NCBI GenBank assembly: GCA_002359185.1
Contig: DEML01000009.1
Coordinates: 67,891-131,890, forward strand
DNA: 64,000 bases
Origin: Planctomycetaceae bacterium UBA2671
GTDB taxonomy: Bacteria > Planctomycetota > Planctomycetia > Planctomycetales > Planctomycetaceae
Direction of reading: 5' to 3'
Below the pieces are notes generated by a model. That model saw only the letters and a list, made by a program, of their open reading frames with translations, did not search any database and was not told the DNA's origin. Positions 43,959-54,775 of the stretch are shown here, piece by piece. Made by a program: the position numbers and the translations under genes. Positions within the stretch are counted from its first letter, which is position 1. Each line of letters begins with the position of its first letter.

Positions 43959-44801
43959 ATGGTGCGTATTAATGTGGGGTGCGATCTGGCCTATGAGGTT
44001 CGCAGCCCGACTGTTTTTCTGTTTCAGATTGTCGCTGCAAGTAACAGCTACCAGCAGGTTTTCCTGGAAGAACTCAACTTGAATCCCTCCTTGATTGTGG
44101 AACGATGCCAGATCGGGATGGCAGGCAATCAACTTCAGCGCGTTGTTGTTGAACCTTGCGATTTTCAGGTCTCCTATCGCGGGACGGTGGAGTTATCGCC
44201 GCAGACACAAAACTCAAACAGCATTGGGGAATCGTTAATTTCTCAGACACCAGCTGAAGTGCTGACCTACCTCAACCCCAGCCGCTATTGCGAAAGCGAT
44301 CTGCTTTCCCGGTTTGCATTTGAAGAGTTTGGCCAGTTGTATCCGGGGTACAGCCGGGTCCAGGCGATTTGTAACTGGGTTTTCGAGCAACTCGATTACA
44401 CCCCCGGCAGCACCATCGCGACAACAACAGCTGCCGATGTTCTGCTGCAACGAACCGGAGTCTGTCGTGATTATGCTCATTTGGCGATCGCATTATGTCG
44501 GGGGCTCGGGATTCCTGCACGATATGTCGCCGGCTATGCATTGAACTTGAATCCACCCGACTTTCATGGATTCATGGAAGCATTCCTGGACGGGCAATGG
44601 TATCTGTTCGACCCCACACGACTGACTTCAACTCTTGGCCTGGTACGAATTGGCACCGGGCGTGACGCAGCTGATGTCTCGGTTGCGACGATCACAGGTA
44701 ATGCCCTGCTGACCCACCAATCCGTATGGGCGACACTCGCCAGCGAAAATGAGAATCCAGTAGATGACGGGACAGGATCCAGTGCCGTTTCCACGGCTTG
44801 A
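43959..44801 (+). CDS. Transglutaminase-family cysteine protease-like protein
   Basis: 280-aa cytosolic protein with an N-terminal beta-sandwich (transglutaminase N, about 1-80) and a core domain. The catalytic triad is visible as Cys169 (RTGVCRDYAHLA), His203 (DFHGFMEAFLDG) and Asp218 (YLFDPTRL), the pattern of bacterial transglutaminase-like proteases and amidases. It may cleave or crosslink peptides; no target is known. No signal peptide. It is monocistronic as far as can be seen. Confidence 0.92.
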   Translation: MVRINVGCDLAYEVRSPTVFLFQIVAASNSYQQVFLEELNLNPSLIVERCQIGMAGNQLQRVVVEPCDFQVSYRGTVELSPQTQNSNSIGESLISQTPAEVLTYLNPSRYCESDLLSRFAFEEFGQLYPGYSRVQAICNWVFEQLDYTPGSTIATTTAADVLLQRTGVCRDYAHLAIALCRGLGIPARYVAGYALNLNPPDFHGFMEAFLDGQWYLFDPTRLTSTLGLVRIGTGRDAADVSVATITGNALLTHQSVWATLASENENPVDDGTGSSAVSTA

Positions 44802-45081
44802 GAATTTTCAAGCTTAAGTCCAACTGCAAAACTCATGAAAGGTTTGTGGAACTCGACTTGTGTCTCACAAGTGCCTTCCGATTGCTAATTTTTAATCCGC
44901 TCTTGGAAAGCGTCTCTGCAACCATAGGATGAAGTAACAATTTAGAGCATATTCAAAAATGATCTACAGCGTATTGCAGGAGCAAACACAGTTTCTTACT
45001 GTCGTTTGATGCTCATGCGACTGCAGAAACCATTTGAAAATGGTCCATCCTTCTTCTTAATATTGCAGATTGAAAATTCTC

Positions 45082-45459
45082 ATGATCATCAAACTCTTTC
45101 TCGCACTGGTCGGGCTCCTCTATGGGGTGCTGGCAATCTATTGCTCGGTCAACTCCGCCAAAGCCTCACGAACCGTTCATTTAACGATGGATGGTCCCGG
45201 GGGACGGTCCGAATTTATGACTGTCTATGGCGGGTTAGAATTTGCGATCGCCCTCTTGTTCCTGTTACCGCTGGCTTATCCTCAATATCTGCGGGCAGGA
45301 TTACTGAGTTGTCTGATCATTCATGCCTGTCTCGTTGCCTTTCGCACGCTCAGTTTTGTTTTGGATTCCAGGGCATTCGCTGAAACACGTTCTCTGGCGA
45401 TTGGGGAATGGGTCATCTTTCTGCTCTCTGTGGTTATGGTTTTTGTGATCAAAAAATAG
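45082..45459 (+). CDS. Small four-helix membrane protein (DUF4345-like)
   Basis: 125-aa membrane protein with about four hydrophobic segments: MIIKLFLALVGLLYGVLAIY, FAIALLFLLPLAYP, AGLLSCLIIHACLVAFR and WVIFLLSVVMVFVI. The arrangement and the MTVYGGLEFAIALLF segment recall DUF4345 proteins, whose role is unknown. The frame begins at TTG 45070; the ATG at 45082 is used. No clear operon partner. Confidence 0.72.
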   Translation: MIIKLFLALVGLLYGVLAIYCSVNSAKASRTVHLTMDGPGGRSEFMTVYGGLEFAIALLFLLPLAYPQYLRAGLLSCLIIHACLVAFRTLSFVLDSRAFAETRSLAIGEWVIFLLSVVMVFVIKK

Positions 45460-45588
45460 TAAACCCAATGAATGAATCGGTGAGAGATTGATCGTCAATG
45501 TGGTCACATTTCTGTTAAGCTATGCATAACTTCTTTCGAGAAAAGAAGTCGGAACCCCTTAACGAATGACTGCTCGCAGGAACTTTGC

Positions 45589-46950
45589 ATGACGAAGCGA
45601 TACCGCTCGAACAGCGGATTAGTAGCCTGGCTGAATCAGACGACACGTGCAGTCCTGGCACTGGATGCCAAGGGAAGGGTCCGTTTTTTTAACCAAGGTG
45701 CTGAACTCCTCACCGGATGTCATCCCGAGGATTTGCTGGGGAAACCGTGCGAATATCGTACAACTCCTTCAGGCTCTTTAAGCGAACGCGTGTTGACCGC
45801 TTTCTCTCCACCACCGGAAGTCTTTGCAGGTCAGGAACGCTTTGCGAACTCACACTTCATCGATAACCGGGGTCAAACTCGCAGCGTTCACTTACTCTTT
45901 CTCCCCTTCCGGAATGAGGAGGAAGAGGTGGCGACGGTACTCGTGATTGCACTACATCAGCCGGAAAGCGTGCGTCATATTCCAACATCGGAATCGCAAT
46001 TATTTCATGCAGAACTGAGCAAACTCCTCAATGCTCAACACAAAGAATTAAGTCATGAAACGATTGTGAATCAGAGCGCTGTGATGCAGCGGGTCGTGAA
46101 ACAAATTGAAGTTGCCCGACATTCCCAGGCTCCCGTCTTGCTGACTGGAAAATCAGGCACAGGCAAAAAAATGATCGCCAGAGCAATCACGAGGCTTCCC
46201 AAAAGCGAACGGATTCCTCTGGGTGTTATCGATTGCGAACAACTGCAGCGAATTGATCAAAAGCGATTGTTCGAAGATTTCCTGGGCTTTGCCCGCGAAA
46301 CAGAAACGCCGAGTAATATCTATTTCCGTCATGTCGACCGACTTCCACTTGATTTGCAGGAACTCGTCTGCAAAACCTACCCCACTCCCGAATGGCCCGA
46401 TCGCTGCCGATTGATATCGTCTTCCAGCCTCCAATTGGAAACGCTTCTGACTGAAGAAACGATGCTAAATCGGTTTTATTATCTCACTTCTGCCATTTCG
46501 ATTCATGTCCCATCACTGGAAGAACGACGCGAAGATTTTGATCTGCTCTGTCAGGCATTTCTGGAGAACCAGAACCGCGATCGTACCACTCAATTTTCCG
46601 GGTTTGATAAACAGGTCCGAAAAGCGTTTCGGGAATATTCCTGGCCGGGAAATGTTCAGGAACTGCGAATGACGATCGAAGAAGCCTGCCAGAAATGCCA
46701 GGAATCGATCATTAAACTGGAACACCTGCCGTTTCGATTTCTCAGTGGTCAACTGGCCGATGAAATTCTGCCTGTAGAGTTGGAAACGGTGCAACCTTTA
46801 GAAGAAACTCTCGAAAAACTCGAACGTCAGGAAATCGAAAAAGCACTCCGCATCGCAAAAAACAATAAAGCGAAAGCCGCGGAATTGCTGGGAATGACTC
46901 GCGCGAAATTCTACCGACGCCTCGAAGCCCTCGGCATCGAAAACCCTTAA
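45589..46950 (+). CDS. PAS-AAA-Fis regulator, degenerate sigma-54 activator
   Basis: 453-aa protein with an NtrC-like layout. A PAS domain (about 15-125; VLALDAKGRVRFFNQGAELL) precedes an AAA+ domain (about 150-385) with Walker A LLTGKSGTGKKMIARA and WPGNVQELRMTIEEA, and a C-terminal Fis-type HTH (about 420-450; NNKAKAAELLGMTRAKFYRR). The GAFTGA loop that contacts sigma-54 is missing and the Walker B region reads IYFRHVDR rather than the usual LDE. It is therefore unlikely to drive sigma-54 open-complex formation and may be an enhancer-site competitor or a sigma-54-independent repressor. The gene is convergent with rpoN, 85 nt apart. Confidence 0.87.
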   Translation: MTKRYRSNSGLVAWLNQTTRAVLALDAKGRVRFFNQGAELLTGCHPEDLLGKPCEYRTTPSGSLSERVLTAFSPPPEVFAGQERFANSHFIDNRGQTRSVHLLFLPFRNEEEEVATVLVIALHQPESVRHIPTSESQLFHAELSKLLNAQHKELSHETIVNQSAVMQRVVKQIEVARHSQAPVLLTGKSGTGKKMIARAITRLPKSERIPLGVIDCEQLQRIDQKRLFEDFLGFARETETPSNIYFRHVDRLPLDLQELVCKTYPTPEWPDRCRLISSSSLQLETLLTEETMLNRFYYLTSAISIHVPSLEERREDFDLLCQAFLENQNRDRTTQFSGFDKQVRKAFREYSWPGNVQELRMTIEEACQKCQESIIKLEHLPFRFLSGQLADEILPVELETVQPLEETLEKLERQEIEKALRIAKNNKAKAAELLGMTRAKFYRRLEALGIENP

Positions 46951-47000
46951 AATACAAGCACGAAGCGCAAGCGAGTGAGTGAGTTCTTTTCGGTTTTCAC

Positions 47001-47030
47001 CTTGTTCCCAATGTCCTCCTTGGAAACAAG
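47001..47030. terminator. Hairpin between convergent regulator and rpoN genes
   Basis: CTTGTTCCCAA (47001-47011) can pair with TTGGAAACAAG (47020-47030) with one mismatch around an 8-nt loop. It sits 6 nt from the rpoN stop. There is no good T-run, so it may be an mRNA-end hairpin or a repeat of the GTTCCCA class rather than a strong terminator. An AAGCGCAAGCGAGTGAGTGA stretch precedes it at about 46962-46982. Confidence 0.45.
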
Positions 47031-47035
47031 CAAAA

Positions 47036-48508
<1,473 letters not shown>

Positions 48509-48785
48509 GGGTGAGCGTTCACTCGTATATTTCTTCTGAGGCTGTTTTCTGGTTCCTCAGTTTAAGACCAGTTCCTGCGGTTCCAAAACTCTATTCATCA
48601 GTTCGTCCTGTCGAAGTCACTTTGATGGTCAGACTTCAGCAAAACGCGATGGTTTAATTTTAATAGGCTTCGTTTCCACTGCAACAATCCCGGAGAACTC
48701 CCGGATCGAACTTTGCGATTATACCCAGTTCACAATTTTAATGACATGGAAATAATTACAAACTTAGGTCATGAAAGAACCTGCG

Positions 48786-49397
48786 TCAAAAGGCCTGACG
48801 TCCCCGCAGAGCATCTGCGAGCATTTCCTTGTTGGCAAATTCCAGCACACTGCCCGATGCGATGCCTCTGGCCAGTCGGGTAATCCGTACACCACGATTT
48901 TCCAGCAAATTCGAAATATACAGAGCCGTACCATCCCCTTCGAGGGTCGGATTGGTCGCCATTACCAGTTCTGTGACCCCATCAGCTTCAATTCGCTTGA
49001 TCAAGGAATTAATCGTCAGTTTCTCCGGCCCAATCCCATTGAGCGGAGAAAGACTTCCGTGGAGCACATGGTAAGTCCCCGGAAAAGCCCCGGAAGCTTC
49101 CAGAGAAATGACATCCTTAGGCTGCTCAACTACACACACCAGCGTCCGATCCCGACGGGAATCACTGCAGATATCGCACTGTTCTTTTTCGGTGAGCGCG
49201 TGACAGACTTCACAACGGCGGATACTGCGTTTAACCGAATCGATTGCCTGAATCAAAGAAGCAGCTGAGCTTTTTTTCATGTTCACGACATACTGCGCCA
49301 ACCGCTCAGCTGACTTCCGACCAATGCCGGGCATCTGCGCGAATTCTTCAATCAACCGAGCCACACTTGGCCCGTAAGGATGGGTTTGTTCGTCCAT
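48786..49397 (-). CDS. recR: Recombination mediator RecR
   Basis: 203-aa RecR, which with RecO loads RecA at gaps. It shows an HhH segment (AQMPGIGRKSAERLAQYVVN), the C4 zinc finger (RRCEVCHALTEKEQCDICSD) and a Toprim domain beginning TLVCVVEQPKDVISLEASG, ending with the GIASGSVLEFANKEML segment. Full length. It follows ybaB and dnaX on the minus strand in the order widely conserved in bacteria, though here palindromic repeats interrupt the group. Confidence 0.96.
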   Translation of the reverse strand: MDEQTHPYGPSVARLIEEFAQMPGIGRKSAERLAQYVVNMKKSSAASLIQAIDSVKRSIRRCEVCHALTEKEQCDICSDSRRDRTLVCVVEQPKDVISLEASGAFPGTYHVLHGSLSPLNGIGPEKLTINSLIKRIEADGVTELVMATNPTLEGDGTALYISNLLENRGVRITRLARGIASGSVLEFANKEMLADALRGRQAF

Positions 49398-49434
49398 AAA
49401 CTTGGTCTAGGGTCTAGAGTCGTGGGTCCAGGGG

Positions 49435-49525
49435 AGAGGCCAGTGTCGAGTGACTAGTGGCCAGAGTATGTTTGAAAGCCGTCTGATGTAATTCACACTG
49501 GTCACTGGCCTCTAGCCACTGGCCA
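49435..49525. repeat. GGCCAGTG inverted repeat between ybaB and recR
   Basis: Two arms of about 30 nt (GGCCAGTGTCGAGTGACTAG near 49438-49457 and its imperfect complement ending CTAGCCACTGGCC at 49525) can form a long hairpin. Same family as 51875-51960. It lies just beyond the ybaB stop. Confidence 0.75.
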
Positions 49526-49529
49526 TTCC

Positions 49530-49880
49530 TTACTGTTTCCCAAAGTTAGCCATCGCATCCGTGAGTCCTGGAATATTCATTCCGCTGGTCAGTTCCGACA
49601 TTTTCTCGGCTGCGGCTTCTTTCGCTTTCGTCATCGCGGCATTTCCGGCAGAGACAAACAGTTCTTCAATCAATTCTTTGTCGCCAGTTTCCATCAGCGA
49701 TGGTTCGATCGTGCAACTGACGATCTCCTGATGCCCGTTCGCTGTCACTTTCACCATTCCGCCGCCCGCTTCTCCTTCTACAATAATATCCTTCAGACTG
49801 TTCTGCATATCGCTCATTTTGGATTGAATTTCCTGAGCGTTTTTCATCATCGAGGCCAGATTGCCAAGTCCTTTAAACAT
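49530..49880 (-). CDS. ybaB: YbaB/EbfC-family nucleoid-associated protein
   Basis: 116-aa DNA-binding protein of the YbaB/EbfC family, which coats DNA as a tweezer-like dimer. It begins MFKGLGNLASMMKNAQEIQS and shows the conserved VKVTANGHQEIVSCTIEPSL core. Start ATG has AAGGAA upstream. It is located between dnaX and recR, the typical context. Confidence 0.95.
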   Translation of the reverse strand: MFKGLGNLASMMKNAQEIQSKMSDMQNSLKDIIVEGEAGGGMVKVTANGHQEIVSCTIEPSLMETGDKELIEELFVSAGNAAMTKAKEAAAEKMSELTSGMNIPGLTDAMANFGKQ

Positions 49881-50040
49881 GAGGATTCCTTTTCCGTTAC
49901 GGCTTGTGTATTGATTATATGAACTTAAGACTGATCAATAATAGCAGGATCGGCCAACTTGAGTCATCGCGTTCTTTTGAATCACAAATTATAGACCGTT
50001 TCATAAATGAATTCAAAAGGAGAGTCAGAATTGCAGATGG

Positions 50041-51768
50041 CTAAATTTTACGAATTCGATCAGTCCGACCAATCGTCGCTCCAAAAATGGTCTCCGCTTG
50101 TTTGACAAACTCATGTTTTGCAGTCGCTGTCGGATGAGAGGGAGCCTGGCTTGAGGAATCGGAAACTTGCGGTTTCGACGCTTCCAGATTGAATTTGACA
50201 TGAATCCTCTGCCCGACGATTCCCGATAGACAGTCTTCAACCTGTCGTAGATTTTCTGGTTTCTGCAATAAGGAATCGAGCGAAAACTTATGCTTCTCGC
50301 TGAAAATGATCGTCAGTTTATCTTCAGCACTCACTTCAGTTCTGATGGCCTGCCTCAAGTAACTACCTAACGAACCTTCAATGCGGGTCAACAGTTCCTT
50401 CCAGACTGCGTCGCGATTCGCATCGGAAAACTCGATAGTCACCCGATTTGGGGACTCACTCTCAGAAATGACTTCCTGAGATTCGACGGCCTGAGGTGGA
50501 GTCGCTTCCTCGTATCGGGATGGATTTTCGTATGAAGTTATTTCAGGAGTTTTTTTTTGCGGAGCCTGCTGTTGTGGTCGGGAACTTTGCGCGGGTGTGC
50601 CTATCGTCACTGCACCGGCTGGTCGACTTTTCAGTTCGGCGATCAACTGAGAGACACTCTGCAAATCTTCCAGACTGGCCAGTCGAATGACGGCTAGATC
50701 AATCAAAGCCCGCGCATGAGGCACTCGCATCAAGCGTGATTTCGTTTCGGAGAGAATCTGCATCGCTGAGGTAATCGTCTGCAGCCCGATGGAATGCGCC
50801 AGTTCTGTCAGACGCGGACGTTGATCGCCACCAACGCCCAGCAACTCCACCGACTCGGCTCCGCACTGCACGATCATCAAATCGCGGTACACATTCACGA
50901 GTTGATCAAGCAGATTTCCCAGCTGCACTCCCGCATGAATCGCATCATCGATTTCGCTGAGAACTTTCCCACGATCCTGACGTTTAATCGCTTCAATCAA
51001 CGCGAGTAGACGATCGTCATCAGCTGTGCCGAGCAGTTGATTCACATCTTTGGCTTCAATCTTTTCACCGCCAAAAGCCAGAAGCTGATCGAACAGCGAC
51101 TGACTGTCCCGCATCGATCCCCCTGCTCGACGAGCCACCAGATCAATCGCCTCATTGGAAACTGCGACACCCTCCTGAGTCGCGATTTCGGCCAGTCGCT
51201 CGGAGATCGCCTGTGTTTCGATGCTCGAAAAATCGAATCGCTGACAGCGGGACAAGATTGTATCCGGAACTTTTTGCGGTTCTGTCGTACAAAAGACAAA
51301 CTTCACATTGGCAGGAGGCTCTTCCAGTGTTTTCAGCAACGCATTGAAGGCTTCTTTTGTCAGCATGTGGACTTCATCAATGATGTACATCTTGATGCGT
51401 GTTCGCATCGAGCGGATACCGACATTTGCCCGTAATGCACGAATATCATCAATTCCGCGGTTGGACGCCCCATCGATTTCCATCACATCGACATCGCTAC
51501 CCGTGGAAATCGCCTGACACATTTCGCAGTGATTACAAGGCTCCCCATTCTCGGCCTGCAGACAGTTCAATGCTTTGGCCAGAATTCGAGCCATCGAAGT
51601 CTTGCCGACTCCGCGAGCACCGGTAAACAGATACGCATGAGCAACCCGATCCGCCAGAATCGCATTTTTCAACGCCTGTGCGACATGCTGCTGACCGACA
51701 ACATCCTGAAATGTCTGCGGACGATACCGGCGAGCCAAGACCGTATACGTCCCCTTTGTATTCGCCAT
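50041..51768 (-). CDS. dnaX: DNA polymerase III subunit gamma/tau
   Basis: 575-aa clamp-loader ATPase. The AAA+ module has RRYRPQTFQDVVGQQHVAQ, Walker A at 50-58 (TGARGVGKTS), a zinc-binding cysteine group (GEPCNHCEMCQ), Walker B/box (MYIIDEVHMLT) and the sensor motif GGSMRDSQSLFDQ. Domain III extends to about residue 370. A proline/glutamine-rich linker leads to a C-terminal domain (about 440-530) resembling the tau tail. No ribosomal frameshift slippery site was verified. It is upstream of ybaB on the same strand (160 nt). Confidence 0.96.
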   Translation of the reverse strand: MANTKGTYTVLARRYRPQTFQDVVGQQHVAQALKNAILADRVAHAYLFTGARGVGKTSMARILAKALNCLQAENGEPCNHCEMCQAISTGSDVDVMEIDGASNRGIDDIRALRANVGIRSMRTRIKMYIIDEVHMLTKEAFNALLKTLEEPPANVKFVFCTTEPQKVPDTILSRCQRFDFSSIETQAISERLAEIATQEGVAVSNEAIDLVARRAGGSMRDSQSLFDQLLAFGGEKIEAKDVNQLLGTADDDRLLALIEAIKRQDRGKVLSEIDDAIHAGVQLGNLLDQLVNVYRDLMIVQCGAESVELLGVGGDQRPRLTELAHSIGLQTITSAMQILSETKSRLMRVPHARALIDLAVIRLASLEDLQSVSQLIAELKSRPAGAVTIGTPAQSSRPQQQAPQKKTPEITSYENPSRYEEATPPQAVESQEVISESESPNRVTIEFSDANRDAVWKELLTRIEGSLGSYLRQAIRTEVSAEDKLTIIFSEKHKFSLDSLLQKPENLRQVEDCLSGIVGQRIHVKFNLEASKPQVSDSSSQAPSHPTATAKHEFVKQAETIFGATIGRTDRIRKI

Positions 51769-51874
51769 GTTCCGTGAAACCTTGTTGACTGTGTCTCGAA
51801 TTTGAATTGCTGATTATCTTATTTCGATTCCAGTTAAATCGAAAGCGGTAGTCGGAAAGCGGAAAGCCGTTTTA

Positions 51875-51960
51875 ATGGCCAGTGTTCAGAGGCTAGTGGC
51901 TAGTGATGAGAAATCGAAGAAACTGTTTATACACTAGCCACTGGGCACTCGACACTAGCC
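51875..51960. repeat. GGCCAGTG inverted repeat upstream of dnaX
   Basis: Arms GGCCAGTGTTCAGAGGCTAG (from about 51877) and the complement reading CACTAGCCACTGGGCACTCG (from 51932) face each other. The last base coincides with the stop codon of the upstream KAS-III-like gene, so its transcript would end in this hairpin. Confidence 0.75.
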
Positions 51961-53045
51961 TATACCCCTTCCCAAACCGTCCCTTTCACTCCGACTGTCT
52001 TCCAGTCCAATCCCAGCATCAATGAATTCAGGCCGCTGCCGATCCCCAGCAGAGCCGCTCGGGAATCGGGTTGGACAAAGCCCTGTTCTGCTCCCAATGC
52101 CAGGGAAAGTGGTAAGGCTGCCGATCCTGTATTGCCGAAGCGATCGTATATTGGAAAATCGCAATCTGTCGATAAGCCTAATCCTTCCATCAGCAAATTG
52201 CGATGAGCCTTCCCGACCTGATGCGTGAAGGCTCGGTCCACATCCTGATCTGTCCACTCTAAGGTTTTCTTCGTCCGCTCCCAGGTCGCTTTCGCCAGTT
52301 TGATGCCAGCATGTAGCAGCGCTTCGGAATCGGTTTCCATCCGCGGACGGGAATCTCCATGTTCTTCCGATTCGACACCGCCCGCACACAGTAAATGAGC
52401 CTCCGTGTCGCACATCCACTCGCCGCCCAGCAATCTCGTGCCCTTTTGACTCAGATTCTTGTGACACAACACAAACGCAGCAGAAGCTGACCCAATTGTT
52501 AAAGAGGCAAAAGCAGGCTTGATCGACTTCCGCGTCAGCGTTTCATCTCGAATTAACGAATCAATTGTCCCTTCAACCAGCGGACGCCCGATTTCTGCTC
52601 CGACAATCACGCCTGCCTGAATCTGCCCCAGTTCAATCATCTGAGCCAGCATGACGGCTCCATTCAATAATCCCAGACAGGCATTGCTCAAATCCAACAC
52701 AAGAGCCGTATTCGGTAAGCCCGCTCGATAATGCACCAGATTTGCAGTCGCTGGCTCCATTTGATCGCGACAGACAGAACCGTGCAGTAAGGCTCCCAGT
52801 TTATCGACGGGAAGTCCTGAAGCCTCAATCGCCATCCTCGCGGCTACTGCACTGATCGGTCCCGGTTGACTGCGTGGAGGGAAAAATCGGCGTTCCCGAA
52901 TGCCGGTCATCAATTCCAGACGCCCTTCCGGCAACCCCAGACGTTCATAGACACTCGCTAACTGCTGCTCAACCTGCTCGGAAGTCACAACTTCCTTCGG
53001 CAGCACATAACCAATCGACTCCAGACAAACAATTTCAAATCGCAT
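51960..53045 (-). CDS. 3-oxoacyl-ACP synthase III-like (FabH/OleA-type) enzyme
   Basis: 361-aa thiolase-fold condensing enzyme. The active-site Cys is in LDLSNACLGLLNGAVML (Cys123), and His/Asn in FTHQVGKAHRNLL and DRFGNTGSAALPLSLAL, giving the full KAS III triad. The region ARMAIEASGLPVDKLGALLH is typical of FabH and OleA. A role in fatty-acid initiation or head-to-head condensation cannot be separated from sequence alone; it does not cluster with other fab genes here. The TTG one codon before the ATG is not used. Confidence 0.86.
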   Translation of the reverse strand: MRFEIVCLESIGYVLPKEVVTSEQVEQQLASVYERLGLPEGRLELMTGIRERRFFPPRSQPGPISAVAARMAIEASGLPVDKLGALLHGSVCRDQMEPATANLVHYRAGLPNTALVLDLSNACLGLLNGAVMLAQMIELGQIQAGVIVGAEIGRPLVEGTIDSLIRDETLTRKSIKPAFASLTIGSASAAFVLCHKNLSQKGTRLLGGEWMCDTEAHLLCAGGVESEEHGDSRPRMETDSEALLHAGIKLAKATWERTKKTLEWTDQDVDRAFTHQVGKAHRNLLMEGLGLSTDCDFPIYDRFGNTGSAALPLSLALGAEQGFVQPDSRAALLGIGSGLNSLMLGLDWKTVGVKGTVWEGV

Positions 53046-53181
53046 CAACAGATTTCGTTCTATTTCAATCAGAGGTTCGGGAACAATCTCAACCTATTAG
53101 AGCATTTTGACGCCAGCTTTGCAGTCATCAACACTGAATTAACAAGAACCATCCAATAGCCTGCAGTTGATCATCGATCAT

Positions 53182-53216
53182 AAAAAAACCTCCCGGGAAA
53201 ATCTCGCGGGAGGTTT
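53182..53216 (-). terminator. Intrinsic terminator of the DUF309 gene
   Basis: Perfect stem AAACCTCCCG/CGGGAGGTTT (53186-53195 with 53207-53216), followed on the minus strand by a T-run. It lies 29 nt after the DUF309 gene stop. Confidence 0.92.
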
Positions 53217-53244
53217 GCAATCTTCTTCAACAATCATTGATCAC

Positions 53245-53805
<561 letters not shown>

Positions 53806-54392
53806 GATATGAACTCCTTGACGGATTGTATGAGGCGAGGATGAGGCACGCCGAGGGGCGTTCGACACGACCTGGCCCGACCGACTCGATTATTATTGAA
53901 TAATGACAAATTCCAGCGTGGAGCCGGTGATCTGTCCGTCTGTTTGGTGGACACGATTTGAAAAACGGATTCTTACGTACAAACAGCGACGCGGAATTGT
54001 AACGCTGTTCTCGTAAAAGCCTGCATATTTTCGTTCACTCATTCAAAATTAACGGAAAATGAGTCTGAAAATTCAAGTCATGTAACTTGGGGAAGATGTT
54101 CGCGAAAATTGTCTGGTGAAATATCAGATTATTGGAGCCAGCATTTTATAGAAACCATCAATTAGGCTTCATACTAAACAACCAGATACATTTTTGATTC
54201 CTGATGACAATCTATTTGTCATTCACCAGCAGATCGGCATCGTGCCTGGAGCAGATTTTCACAGTCGCATCAATGTCGAAAACATCTCAGTAAATCTATT
54301 CATACCGACTCTGCACCTGTATTCAGAGACCTGTTTTGTATTCCTGGTTAAAAAATTCAAAAAAAGATGGACCGCCAGGCAAACATGGGTAC

Positions 54393-54406
54393 ATAAGTAT
54401 ACTTAT
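54393..54406. promoter_or_regulatory. 14-bp perfect palindrome, possible operator
   Basis: ATAAGTATACTTAT is perfectly symmetric. It lies about 370 nt upstream of the start of the DUF1549/DUF1553 gene, in the AT-rich gap. Dimeric repressors often bind such sites, but AT-rich palindromes also arise by chance. Confidence 0.25.
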
Positions 54407-54670
54407 ACATGGCAAAATTATCCTGCAGAATCAAATGGAGTCAGTTTTGGTCGATCTGAAACTGTCACCGTGAATATTTGCTCATTTCTCAGAAATCAAT
54501 GAAATTTCATTGAGCAACTGGCTACAGACTCATAAAATAAATTTGATGACTACTGAGGGGAAACACTTTAAAAAGCAGCAATTCAATGGGAATTTTTAAG
54601 AAATCAGAGATTTCTTGCTGAACGGATGCTTTTTGTAACGAACATCTTGTCATATTACGAGGTTATCTAA

Positions 54671-54704
54671 GCAGGTGGGGATTGTTTCAACCAATCCAGC
54701 CTGC
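54671..54704 (+). promoter_or_regulatory. Possible 5' leader stem-loop
   Basis: GCAGG pairs with CCTGC and, after a small internal loop, GGATTG with CAATCC around a 7-nt loop. It is 71 nt upstream of the ATG of the DUF1549/DUF1553 gene and could be part of its leader. It has no T-run and is not called a terminator. Confidence 0.35.
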
Positions 54705-54775
54705 CGAAAAGCCAATCTCCTCACACCGTAAAATACTTTTTACAGTAAAATTTTGAGAAACAGGATTTTTCACCC

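Larger units (their letters stand above)
53806..54775. other. Long AT-rich gap without a supported gene
   Basis: 970 nt, noticeably AT-rich from about 54000. I see no convincing coding sequence: the longest frame (102 aa, 54194-54502) has no motif or ribosome-binding site. Structured elements are a perfect 14-bp palindrome at 54393-54406, an 8-bp hairpin at 54598-54616 and a larger stem-loop at 54671-54704. The region must hold the promoter of the DUF1549/DUF1553-DUF1501 pair and may encode a small RNA. Confidence 0.5.

Noticed and set aside
54194..54502. 102-aa open frame in the AT-rich gap
   Set aside because: No recognisable domain, no ribosome-binding site and compositional bias typical of AT-rich non-coding sequence.
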